This document shows, in pieces, positions 46,836 through 57,208 of a stretch of DNA of 64,000 bases. Position 1 is the stretch's first letter; each line of letters begins with the position of its first letter. The position numbers were made by a program, and so were the translations under genes. Under the pieces are notes generated by a model. The model had not been told where the DNA came from. It did not search any database and was given only the letters and a program-made list of their open reading frames with translations. Source of the stretch: Melastoma dodecandrum (taxonomy: Eukaryota; Streptophyta; Magnoliopsida; Myrtales; Melastomataceae); contig JARUPY010000605.1 in NCBI GenBank assembly GCA_029817715.1, positions 1,550,001 through 1,614,000 on the forward strand, given 5' to 3'.

Positions 46836-46996
46836 AATCCAACACTTTGTATCCCCTCAGATCCCCCCCCACAGACGAACGGCCTTGGCGTTTCCTCTAT
46901 CACTTAACTCTCAAACTCGATTCTTCTCCCTCTTTTAAAACTCCCCCCTGCTTCTTTCTCTTTAATATTAACTCCTCTCGCCCCAATCTTCATGCA

Positions 46997-48316
46997 ATGG
47001 CGGTCGATTGCATCACCGAGAACCAGAATCCCAACTCCAGCACCTTCGTTTTCGATGCTTCCTTGATCAAGGACAACATCCCCAACCAGTTTGTATGGCC
47101 CGACCACGAGCGTCCCCGTGCTAACTCCCCCAGGCTCCATGTCCCGGTCATCGACTGGAGTGGTTTCCTCTCCGGGGACCCGGTTGCCTCCCTTGAGGCG
47201 TCCAGGATTGTGGGGGAGGCCTACCGTAAGCATGGGTTCTTCCTCATGGTGAACCACGGTGTCGACCGGAATCTCATCTCCGACGCCCACCATTGCATGG
47301 ACAGGTTCTTCGGGTTGACGCTGACCGAGAAACAGAGGGCTCAGCGCAAGCCAGGGGAGCACTGCGGTTACGCCAGCAGCTTTACAGGGAGGTTCCAGAC
47401 GAAGCTACCGTGGAAGGAGACGCTGTCATTCAGATACTCTGCTGAAGAGGACGCATCGAACTGTGTCGAGGACTACTTGGTGAACACCATGGGTGACCAA
47501 TTCAAGCAATTCGGGTGAGTAGAAACGGCATCTGCCTGCTCCAGAGTACTGAATCTTCGTCTACAGCTAGGTCGGAATCCCGAGGAGAAGTTCGTGTTCA
47601 CATTGTTTGTTTGCAGGAGGGTTTATCAAGAGTATTGCGAGGCCATGAGCACCCTGTCGCTAGGAATCATGGAGCTGCTAGGGATGAGCCTTGGAGTTGG
47701 CGGGACATGCTTCCGGGAGTTCTTCGAAGGGAACATTTGATAATGAGGCGGAACTACTACCCCACCTGCCAGAAATCGGACGTGACACTCGGCACGGGCC
47801 CTCATTGCGATCCGGCTTCCTTAACGATCCTCCACCAGGACCAGGTCGGAGGTCTCGAGGTATTCGTTGACGAGCAGTGGCACTCTGTCTCCCCAAACTT
47901 CGATGCTTTTGTCGTCAACATCGGCGACACCTTCATGGTAAACCACCGGGATCGCTTAAACAGTTTCTTTGTCTAGTCCCTGAAGGTATTAAGACCGGCA
48001 TAGTCACACTTCTTAAATTTGGTCGGACACTGTCAGGCGCTATCAAACGGAATATACAAGAGCTGCCTGCACAGGGCGGTGGTGAACAGCATGAAGCTGA
48101 GGAAATCGCTGGCCTTCTTGCCCGAGCAAGGAAAAGGTAGTGAGGCCACCGAAGGAACTACTCCTGAAGGGGGGAAACTCGGGCTCGGGAAGGGCGTATC
48201 CCGACTTCAAGTGGCCGTTGCTGCTGGAGTTCACACAGAAGCACTACAGGGCAGACATGAACACGCTCGGAGCATTCAGCAGTTGGGTACAAACAAGCCC
48301 GGGACAAGCCAACTGA
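46997..48316 (+). pseudogene. GA20ox: Gibberellin 20-oxidase gene with two frameshifts
   Basis: 2-oxoglutarate/Fe(II)-dependent dioxygenase that converts GA12/GA53 to GA9/GA20, the rate-limiting late step of gibberellin synthesis in the cytosol. Three exons: 46997-47514, 47617-47937 and 48037-48316, matching the family's two-intron structure. Signatures: N-terminal DIOX_N region, the GA20ox motif LPWKETLSFRYS, NYYPTCQKSDVTLGTGPHCD with Fe ligands His and Asp, third ligand His in LHRAVVNS, and the 2-oxoglutarate-binding Arg in the following RKS. Two lesions break the frame: a 1-bp loss near 47734 (between FFEGN and IMRRNYYP) and a net change not divisible by three near 48117 (between KSLAF and CPSKEKVVRPPKE). 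Outside these points all the expected sequence is present, ending in SSWVQTSPGQAN and TGA. Either it is a very young pseudogene or the indels are assembly errors. Confidence 0.85.
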
Positions 48317-51300
48317 TCGGCCGATATCACCCTGAATCACAGAATAAGAACCGAAACAAAAATTCGCAGGGCGGTGCCTTTTGTTATCGTTCCCTCTTCT
48401 CCTTTTGGATTATTGATGAGTCGAGAGACCGAGAGGAAAACAAAATCATCGATCAATCAAAAAAAAAAAAAAAGAAGAAAATATCGGGGGGCTGCTAAAT
48501 TTTTCTCTCTTTCTTTGAAGTTACTACTACCAGTTGGTGTTAGTAGGAGGGGGTAGGATTAATTAGGACGATGATGTTTTTGGAACTTTGAAGTTTTATT
48601 TTTTCTTGGGTGGGGGCAGAGGATTACCTGTCTGTCTTTGTAGCCATCCCTCTCTTTCGTAATTTTGTATAATGTCCATCCATCCATCCATCCATCCTAG
48701 GCTTCAAAAGTTGGTAGGTAAATCTGGGTGGGTACTCTATATATCCTCAAGTATCATTGCAGCAAACAACATGTCGTGATTCTGCTCAGTTTTTCATCTC
48801 TACCATCGCATAATGTAGAAGTAAAGGATGAACTTGGAGAGCCATTTTCGGAACAAGGAAGAATGCTGCTGCTGATGTGCAGAGCTGCCCTATCTTGGAT
48901 CATTCAACCGATGGCCACCCAAGTGCGTGTGTTGGCGGGGGGGAGGGGGTGTTTGTCGTTTCATTCCGTTCACTCTCTTTCTTTATTTATATATAAATAT
49001 TAACGTAGGCAGACGCAGAGGCAGCGGCAGCATAGCAGCATCCATCGTCGTGGAGCGGGGGGCTGTCTAGGGAAAAATAAAGAAACCAAACTACAACAGC
49101 AACGCCCCTTGGTGTTTGTGGCGAGCCCACCTTTTGTTCATAATATTAAAAAAATTCTCCTTCTTGCAAGTTTCCCCACCCGACAACACTCCCATATGCG
49201 AAACTTTAGCCCTATCGAAAACTTTCGAGAATTCCACTATCCCCCCTCCCAGCTTTACTTGTGTGATATCTGTACTTACCCTTGAGCCATTCCCCTTGTA
49301 AATAATGCCCTGGAAAAGATTCAGCCAGCATCGCATTGTATCTGTTTCTTCTTTTAAAAGAAGAGGGGGAAATCAGCATAGGATTCTCTCTTGCTCCATG
49401 ATTGGGAACACAATAAACAAACACTACCTCCTCCCCTCGGTAATAGTTGAACATAGCCCAAATCCCTTGGGTGATAACTAGAGAGCACTTCCGGATCTGA
49501 TGAAATACAGGTGTGCCAAATATCAAAGAACGAACAGACAAATGGAGTGAGATAGAAAGGTGTTTTAGTATAAGGGGAGAGGGAGCCGCCAGGACGATGA
49601 CACTTTGGGAACCAAAAGAAAAGAAAGAAATAAAAAAGGAAGAAGAAACGTTCCCCCCGCCGTACGTACAACAATGAAATGCCCCCTCCCTCTCTCTCTC
49701 CCTTCACGTGTGAACCTGTTGTCTTCATTATGCCCCCAACAACACCCTTCTTCCCTCCAAATGTCTTTTCCCTTTCCCCTTCCCTTCTTCGTTACATATA
49801 CGTGGAAGTGCATTAACCCTCCTCATGGATCAATTACGAATATCAAACTGTGGGTTTCCTCCAACTGATGTTATATCACCAAAAACAACTACTACTTTTT
49901 CTCGTGGGTGGGGGCGTTGGGGAAATAGAGAGAGTTCACGTGAATCAAGCCGTTTCTCTTTGTTTTATTTTTTGGCTGTGGTGGGGGACGTGAAATTAAA
50001 GATGATGGTGGTGAGAGAAGTAATGGTAAGAAGAGAAGAAGGAGATATTTACTGAGAACACGCTGTCTCTTTCCGATAATATATCTCCTGCCCCCATCAT
50101 CGATCTTGTCTTAAAAAGCAAATGAAAAATATTCACTGTTGAATAACGCATCAGAACTAGATTAAAGCAGTGAGTGATATCACATCACGTCGGCTTAGTT
50201 TATCCAAGTATATATATATATATAAGACCTATTGCCCTCGGGGGATGAGGAGATCAGCTAGCTAAAAGACAAACAACCTTACCTTCCTCCCCCACCACCC
50301 CCCAAAAAAAAAAACAAAAAACAAAAGAGAAAAGAGATTCTGTACAGTACAGGGTAAATCTTTTGTGGTCTCTCGGGTAGATGGGAAACATTTTTGAACG
50401 AATGCCACGTCACTGTAATAAAAACACTCAATCAACACCTGTTAATCTCAAATGTAGTATTGATCATATATTAGAAACTTAAAGTAAGTCCTAAATGAAT
50501 TTGGTGATATAGTTTTTTTATATAATATGCATCATCATCCTATCCAGATGCCACGCTGTCTGAAAACCGGATCTTCTTCTTCTTCGGCTCTGAATCAAAT
50601 AACGACGCACTAAAACTCATTACCCCCCATTTACCAAATAAAATATTAATTAAAAAGAAAGGAATAATAATGGGATTGCATGATCATTGTTGTCGCTTGC
50701 GAAGGGGCTCCCGCTACTAATTCATCCACAACTTGTAAATACTAATTAATCTTCGTTTTCCCTCCTGTCGCCTAGTGGGGATGGATAAACGACAAACGCG
50801 GGAAGAGTGAATAAGAACAACGAGAGCAACAATAGAAAACAATGGGGAGGGTTATAAGGACCTCGATGGGGACGAGTTGATAAGGTTTTTGAGAGGGGGG
50901 GGGGGGGGAAGAAGAATCGGTATAGCTAGTAAGTGATCGTAAATGCCAGTCCATCGCTTAGACTGAATATAAATATCATATCTGGGGGTATATAATAGGT
51001 ACGGGCGGTAATGATTATGGTCATATGAGGGGAGGGGAGGGGGGGTTGCCTGCCTGCTGTACTCCTCTCTCCCCAGGAGTTGGCAGCAAGTAAATAATGT
51101 ACTAAAGAAAAAAAACACCAGGAGACACGTTCCGGTTTGAGTTGTAATAATCGTGATCTATGGCTGTCCTCCTCCTGTCCACGAGGAGCTAAAAAACCTA
51201 ATTCATCATTATAAAAGGAAATCTCCTCGCAACCAAATCTCTTGGGAAATTCTTTCCCGGCTCGTTTCGTCGTCCCTTGCGTTGGCTTGGCTCGATAAAT

Positions 51301-53560
51301 AATAATACTAAAGGCCGATGAAGAAGCGACAAAACCCCCCTCTCCCTTCGTTGTTCTTCCAGCCCTTTTTTTCATCGTATTAACTAGTGATTTTGAGGTC
51401 GGGCGTTGTCGTGTTTGTGAGGGAAGTAGCGCTTGCAGAGATAGGCTGGGCGGACAAAGGAAACAAATAAGGACAATAAAAATAATAAAGCCCTCGAACA
51501 TCGCTCTCCTCCTTTCTGGATATGTATACGATCGATTTCTCCGTTATTTTTATTCTATTCTTCTTTGTTCTTTTGTCGTTTCGTAAGCGTGGGGGTGTTG
51601 GCGGGGGAAAGGACGGGAGTCGGAGAATACGAGAAGGAAGGGACATTGGGGACTCTCCATCTCCATCCATCCAACTTGTAAGTTGTAGTTACTTTATTTC
51701 TCCAGAGGACACAACAACATCATGAATGTCTGCATTCTCCGCCGCCTCCATAATTGTCGCCTTACCCTCCACAACAAAATATTGTCTACTTAATAACTCA
51801 CCCGCACCTAAATTTGTTTTAATCCGTCGTGGGTTATATTGTTTTTTTTTCCCTTAATGAAAAGAGTAACTAGTGTTTTATGATGGGCCTGTTTACTTTG
51901 GGCCGATCCGTGCAGGCTCCCAGGAATATGGGCCTTCAAATGTGAAGCCCACCTGATCAAGGTCTGAAGTCCAAGAATGGTTTCTTTTTCTTTTTATTTT
52001 TATTTTTTAAAATAAAAGAACTAGAAAGAAAATGCGGGTGGGGCACAGCGAGAACAGAAGGCAAGGTATTGACCGGAGGGCAGGGAGGGATTGATAGGAG
52101 GGAGAGTGGGAAGTGAGGCCACCACCCAAAAAACAACTCATCTTCTTCGAAGGGGGGATTTGCATTAATGAGAGAGGGGAGTGAGTGTGAGTGTGCAAGG
52201 GGGTTGGGTTCATTTTGTCTTTTCTTTTTCTTCATTGCTTTGGTGTATAGGCTTTTTACAGCAATTTAACCACAGAATAGAAGGGCCGCAGGAAAAGAGC
52301 AGCTACATGCGCCCTAAACGCACTACAACCCCATCCACTGTCCCCAGCATATTCATAATGGGAAAAGGATAACTAAATAATTACAATGTTACCTTTTTCC
52401 TGTCCCTTTTCATTGGTTGGGGAGCGGAGATGTTAACAACCCTGGGCTTAACATTCATTTGACAGCCTGCCCTTAAGCTGCTTCGAGTTCGAGAGAGATA
52501 AATGGTAGTCTTCACTTCACACCCATCTCTTCCCCCTCCTTTCTTCCCATTTTCTTTCTGCCTCTAGAGAGTATTAGACTTATTACTAGTGAGAGGTTAC
52601 CGGAATGGAGTTTTCGGATTCTCTCAAAAAGAGAGAAAATTTGATGCAGGCGATGTGAACATCGCCTGCATGAACTATGCAGAATATAGTAAAAAAAAAG
52701 GGAGATAAAAAGAGATGGAGGAAAGTGACAATGTGTGCAGTGAGGGTGGGGGGCTGTAGGTCCTTTCCATTGCTCAACAGTTTGTGGAAACTGGTGGCGT
52801 AGCAGCAACGTGATCGACCGACCTCCTTTTTACCCAAATCAAGCGACACCCACCCGCCCGGCCATGAAAGTGAAAATATTTTCGGATAAAAGAAGAAATC
52901 CACGAAACTATATGGCATGTCACTCACTGGTGGTACCCAGCAGATATTCCAAACACCTCCCCGTGGAAAAATTTGAAAAGGAGAAAGAAAAAACCCTAAC
53001 GAAAACCGAAAAGCACTGTTGTGACCCAATGGAGTTTGATGTGATGGATGGGAGGACGACCCCCTGATTGAAATCTGCCGCCCTCCTAGACTTTGCCATT
53101 TTCCCTCGGCCGCCAAAAACAACCTTTCCAACCCCCCCCACAACCAACGTAACATCAATGTCATTTCAATCTCTTACTCCCCAATGAGTTCAGTCCCCGA
53201 TAGTTGGCGAGATAAGTTAATACCTGTCTTTTCTTCAGGTAAAAACTAATAATAATAATAAATAAATAAAAAACAGAACTCTGTGGCTCCAGTTTTCAAT
53301 CGCCCGTTACCTTCTCCATTCACACCACCCATGATTTTTAAAAACTAAAAAAATAAAATTGGGAAAATGGACTAAGAAGGCGCAGCAAGTAGTGCTAGTG
53401 TTCTAAGGAAACAATAATAATAATAATAATAAAGCAACAGTTGCCGTGTCTGGCAGCTAGTGTGTCAATGTCATCCTCCCAGTGACACTGTCCAAAACAG
53501 GTCATGTCCCATGATTCCTTTTTATCTGTAAATGAGGGGGGAGTCATGTTAAGCCCACTG
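48317..53560. other. Gene-poor, low-complexity interval
   Basis: No gene recognised. It contains the GA20-oxidase 3' flank, an (ATCC)n tract at about 48676-48698, a (TA)n tract at about 50209-50223, a 14-base G run at about 50895-50908, an (AAT)n tract at about 53412-53431 and many C/T- or A/G-rich stretches. A minus-strand frame from 51501 begins with a signal-peptide-like stretch but has no family resemblance. Two adjacent hairpins lie at 52619-52671. Confidence 0.5.
52619..52671. repeat. Two adjacent perfect hairpins
   Basis: First: TTCTCTC, five A, GAGAGAA (52619-52637). Second, seven bases later: a 12-bp stem ATGCAGGCGATG with loop TGAA and exact complement at 52660-52671. There is no neighbouring gene to assign them to. 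Confidence 0.5.
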
Positions 53561-55003
53561 CTACTGCTGACGACCGGCGGCGGAGGACAGTGAAGACTGC
53601 AGCTGCGATAGGACGCGGTAGCAGTCTGCCGCCGTGGGCCTTAACTCCGGGTTCGCCTCCATGCATCTTTCCTGCAGCTCCCTCATCGTCTTCGGCAAAC
53701 CCGAGGCCATCCCGCTGGTCTTCACCAGGTAGCCCAGCCCCCACACGTCCACTTTGACTCCGTGCAGCCCCCTCCCCATCTCCGGCGCCTGACCCCCTGA
53801 ACCGCCTTCCCCGTGGGGATATATCTGCGGTGACCCCGCCGCGTCCTCGAACCCGCACACCAACCACTCCCCCTTGTCGACTCCATCCCCATCGACCCTC
53901 CTCGTCACCCTGTCCCATCCCAGCCTTCGGTGCATGAAGGATAGATCGTGCAGCGCAACCAGGGCCTTGGTCACGCACATCAATGCCTCGACCAGCTGCT
54001 CGACCTTGGTCGGCTTATACCTGCAACCCCGAGGCTTGAAAACCAAAGCCAGCTGGCTCTCGTTTGACTCGTGCAAGAACTCGGCGTGCGGGACCCTGTG
54101 GTCGAGGAAGTCGTGGATTTCCTTTACAGCCGCCCACTTCCTCCGGTCTGAGAAGAAGCGGGTCACCAAGCTAGGGGTCATCTCAGTCACGCTCCCGTTT
54201 CCCAAGCCAATGACCCTCTCGAAATCACTGTAGATTAAGTCCCTGTCCATGCCGCTGAGACAGCGGTGGGCCAGGAGGGTAAGGAGGCCAGCGATCCTGT
54301 AGCACGGGACGAGGGACCTGACCCGTTCCGTTGGCACCTGCAGGTCAAACGTGTAGAGGTCTGTCCGGATGATGCGGTGATCCTGCTGTGACCTACTCAG
54401 TGCGCAGAAAGTCACTGTTGAGCCAACGGCATAATACCCCAGTAAGTAGGGAAGGTCCGCATAAGTCCACATGATCTTTTCCGTTAGGGACTCCGATGAG
54501 TCCGGTTGACCCTCCCGTGAACAGTCCGTCTCCTCACCCCGCCAGAGGCAGAAATTCCGGACAAACCCCGTGACGTTCGGCCACTGGTCCTGTAACCCTT
54601 TCGATGATGAGTAAACATAGGAGTAGGAAGGTTTTCGTACCATGACGACCTCGGCCAGGCAGAACTTGGCCACCGGCCTACAAATGCAGTCGTCCCAAAG
54701 GCCAACAAATGAGTCACGGCTGGTGGGGTAGCTCAGGCAAGGGTAGGGCCTAACGAGGGAGCTGAGGATTTCGGACGCAATGGACCGGCAGTCCAGGAGG
54801 TCGTGGGAGGTGGTGAAGAAGAGCTCTTTCCCTGGCGGGAGGTCCCTATAAACGTCCTTCCTCAGTGGGAACCGGAACTCCGCGGGCGGTGGCTCCAGTA
54901 CGTACCGGGAAAGGTCGAGGAGGTTGGGAAGGGCAGCAGGAGGGACCCTCAGGCATCCCAAGAAGTACTCCGTCGGGTCCTGAAACTCCAACTGTGGAAT
55001 CAT
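53561..55003 (-). CDS. Plant pseudokinase-like protein, intronless
   Basis: A single-exon 480-residue protein starting MIPQLEFQDPTEYFLG; upstream in-frame codons contain no other ATG. The N-terminal 250 residues (LDLSRYVLEPP, YSYVYSSSKGLQDQWP, GYYAVGSTVTFCALS) belong to no family I can name. The C-terminal third has a protein-kinase-like pattern: a helix ALVALHDLSFMHRRLGWDRV where HRDLKxxN would be, GFEDAAG in place of DFG, an APEMGRG activation-segment end, DVWGLGYLV resembling DxWSxG, and CMEANPELRPTA resembling the subdomain XI arginine motif. The catalytic Asp of HRD and the metal-binding DFG are replaced and no VAIK lysine is obvious. I therefore infer a pseudokinase with a scaffolding or signalling role. 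Codon use and length look normal, so it is probably a functional gene. Confidence 0.75.
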   Translation of the reverse strand: MIPQLEFQDPTEYFLGCLRVPPAALPNLLDLSRYVLEPPPAEFRFPLRKDVYRDLPPGKELFFTTSHDLLDCRSIASEILSSLVRPYPCLSYPTSRDSFVGLWDDCICRPVAKFCLAEVVMVRKPSYSYVYSSSKGLQDQWPNVTGFVRNFCLWRGEETDCSREGQPDSSESLTEKIMWTYADLPYLLGYYAVGSTVTFCALSRSQQDHRIIRTDLYTFDLQVPTERVRSLVPCYRIAGLLTLLAHRCLSGMDRDLIYSDFERVIGLGNGSVTEMTPSLVTRFFSDRRKWAAVKEIHDFLDHRVPHAEFLHESNESQLALVFKPRGCRYKPTKVEQLVEALMCVTKALVALHDLSFMHRRLGWDRVTRRVDGDGVDKGEWLVCGFEDAAGSPQIYPHGEGGSGGQAPEMGRGLHGVKVDVWGLGYLVKTSGMASGLPKTMRELQERCMEANPELRPTAADCYRVLSQLQSSLSSAAGRQQ

Positions 55004-55418
55004 GGCTGGCGTAAAAGAAAAACGACAAAAAAACACAACCCCATTCTTATCATTTCATTATTAATTCATACTGTAATTCTAACGACATAAAGAAGACATA
55101 CAATCCGAATGTTAATATAATAATCAAATCGATCACAAGGGGGAGGGGTCATACATCTTACGGATGCTTCAGGTAAAGGGAGCATCATTCTCTCGGAAGA
55201 ACCTGCGATTGAAACGATAATTAAAAAAAAAAAACAAATAAAATACCCAAGAAGTATTCGTCAAACTAATGATGGAAACAGCATTAAATCAAGTCAAATC
55301 AACTCGTTGTCCTTTTCGTTAAAAAGAAAATTATAAAACACGAGAATCGAAACATATCCGGAATTGACTTATTGGAAAAGAAAAACCGGAATATCGGGAT
55401 TTTACGATGGCGATATGG
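55004..55418. other. Intergenic region between pseudokinase and trihelix gene
   Basis: About 415 bp of A-rich DNA that should hold the pseudokinase promoter and 5' UTR and the trihelix 3' UTR. No gene is seen. Confidence 0.5.
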
Positions 55419-57208
55419 TCAGGAAGGAACCCACCCACCGTAAGCACCGCCAGAAGGCGTACTACTAAATTGGGAGCTGGACGACGTCATCTTCCTCCGC
55501 CCGAACACCCTAACCTGCTGCCCCGCCACGAACCTATCCACCGATAACCCCGCCAGCTGCCCCTCCTCGAACGCCTCCATCGACCCCGCCACCATTGACT
55601 CGTCCAAGAACGCCAGCTCGTCCGCGTTCAGGAAGCTCGATCCCCTCACCATTACCCTCCCCCTTTGATTCTCCCCTTCTTCCGCCCACAGGCTCACCGA
55701 CTCCTCCCACGTCATCCTCACTTTCCCTATCCGCCGCAACTCCTTCCCTCCAGCGGACGACGCTGTCCCGACGTCGGAACCCGGGCTGAAACCTAGTGCT
55801 CCTCCGCCGGTCCTGCTTGTCCCCGGGAAGAAGCCCTCTACTCCACTGGTGATAACAGCTAGCTGTTGTCTACTCCTCCCTGCACAACCCGCCAATAAGT
55901 GAATGTTAAAAGTGTAAGTCAACGCCAACCATGAAAGAAGTACGAATAAAAGGAAAAAAAACTCGAGCCTGATCGAACCTTTTTAGTGACTAGGCCAACT
56001 GAAATAATATGGTTTGGAAATTCTATCATAATGATAAACGGCGAGAAGAAGAAATATCACATTGAAATTTGCGTTATGTTACATGTTACTCGATAAAGAG
56101 AATAATGTTAAAATTTTGAAAATATACCAGCGGCTGCCGAAACAGGATCATCGTCCTTGAAAGGAGGCGGCGGCGGTAGTGCCCTAATGCTTCCTCCACT
56201 AGCCATCTCAAAGTCTCCCGAGGGGGCGACCGATGGTGCCGCTCGGTGCGAGCTCCTCATCCTTGGACCCATGAACTGGGACAGCTCGTCGAACACCTCC
56301 TCGTCGAAAGACGCTGGCAACCGGTGCAGCTTTCTCTCGTAGGGGGATAATCTGAAATAGCTCTTACCGACAAGCTGTTCCCTCTCGCCGCCCCTCTCCC
56401 ACTCATAGACCTTACGGAACTCCCCCAGCATGTTGTCCCACTTCGTACCTGCTGTCTTCGCGTCTCTGTTGACACCGTGGTGGCTCAGGAACTCCGCCAC
56501 CTCCCTGTCCTTCTCCGCTCGAGTCTTTCCCCTCGTAGGCTGGAAACCTGCCTCATCGCTGCCAGACGGGGCTTCTGTTGAATCGCCGCCGCTGCCGCCC
56601 TGGTACTGCAGTCGCCAGGCCCTGGCAAGCCACAGCATCTCGTTTGGCTTCCAAACTGGGCTCACGTACTTCCCTTTCCTGAACTGGTGGTGGTGGCGTG
56701 CTTCAGATTCGGGCTTTGCCGATGTTGCAACGGCTTCCGGGTGAGACTGGATGGGTGAGTGGCTAGGGGATGAGACTGTGTCCGAAGAGGAGACCGTCTG
56801 AGGGTTCAAGGCTGGATGACTGCTGGTATGCGTGGTGGAGGGAGAGGGGGTGGACTCGGTCGACATCCCTGCCATCTGAGTGGACGAAGCATGCTTCATC
56901 TGCCCCTGATGGTGTGGCGGAGATGTAAGGAGCTTCCACTGACCGGTGCCAAACCTTGGCCTCTTGGGGTTGGCCGCCTCGAACTGGCGGTTGGGGTCAA
57001 GTGGGGATGGGGAGATAGGCGTCCCTTTGGGGACATAAAGGGGGAGGAAAGGCTGTCCCTGGATGATAACGGCGGGGTGCAAAGGCTCGGTCGCCTCATC
57101 ATCGAAAGAATCGGGAGGGGATGAGGAAATATGGGGAAGCGGTTGTTGCTGCTGCTGCTGGTGGTGGGGAGGATGGTCGGATGCGCCTTCTTCTCTGTTA
57201 TCAGTCAT
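55419..57208 (-). CDS. Trihelix (Myb/SANT-like) transcription factor
   Basis: Two exons, 57208-56128 and 55879-55419, joined in phase (G|GG) give 513 residues. The N-terminus is His/Gln- and Pro/Ser-rich (a Q6 run near residue 20), a typical disordered activation region. The DNA-binding trihelix spans about 182-315: KYVSPVWKPNEMLWLARAW, then RAEKDREVAEFL, TAGTKWDNMLGEFRKVYEW, and LSPYERKLHRLPASFDEEV as the fourth helix. Trp193, Trp257 and Trp270 fit the three tandem tryptophan helices. Exon 2 encodes a conserved C-terminal module (RMTWEESVSLWAEEGE, SFLNADELAFLDESMV, LSVDRFVAGQQVRVFGRRK). From memory this arrangement resembles the Arabidopsis HRA1-type (hypoxia attenuator) branch, but I cannot confirm the subfamily. 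Expected to be nuclear. Confidence 0.85.

Larger units (their letters stand above)
42233..46996. other. Gene-poor interval upstream of the GA20-oxidase
   Basis: No gene recognised on either strand. The left part is the displaced flank of the PGM pseudogene. A 13-bp direct repeat (TGTTGATATAATG at 42430 and 42655) brackets 212 bp containing a CCTATAAAAG box. Low-complexity tracts include (TC)n near 43731-43747, C/T-rich DNA at 44155-44345, AAC repeats near 46253-46272 and several C runs. Short frames at 43186-43834 show no convincing family. The promoter of the GA20-oxidase lies at the right end. Confidence 0.5.
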
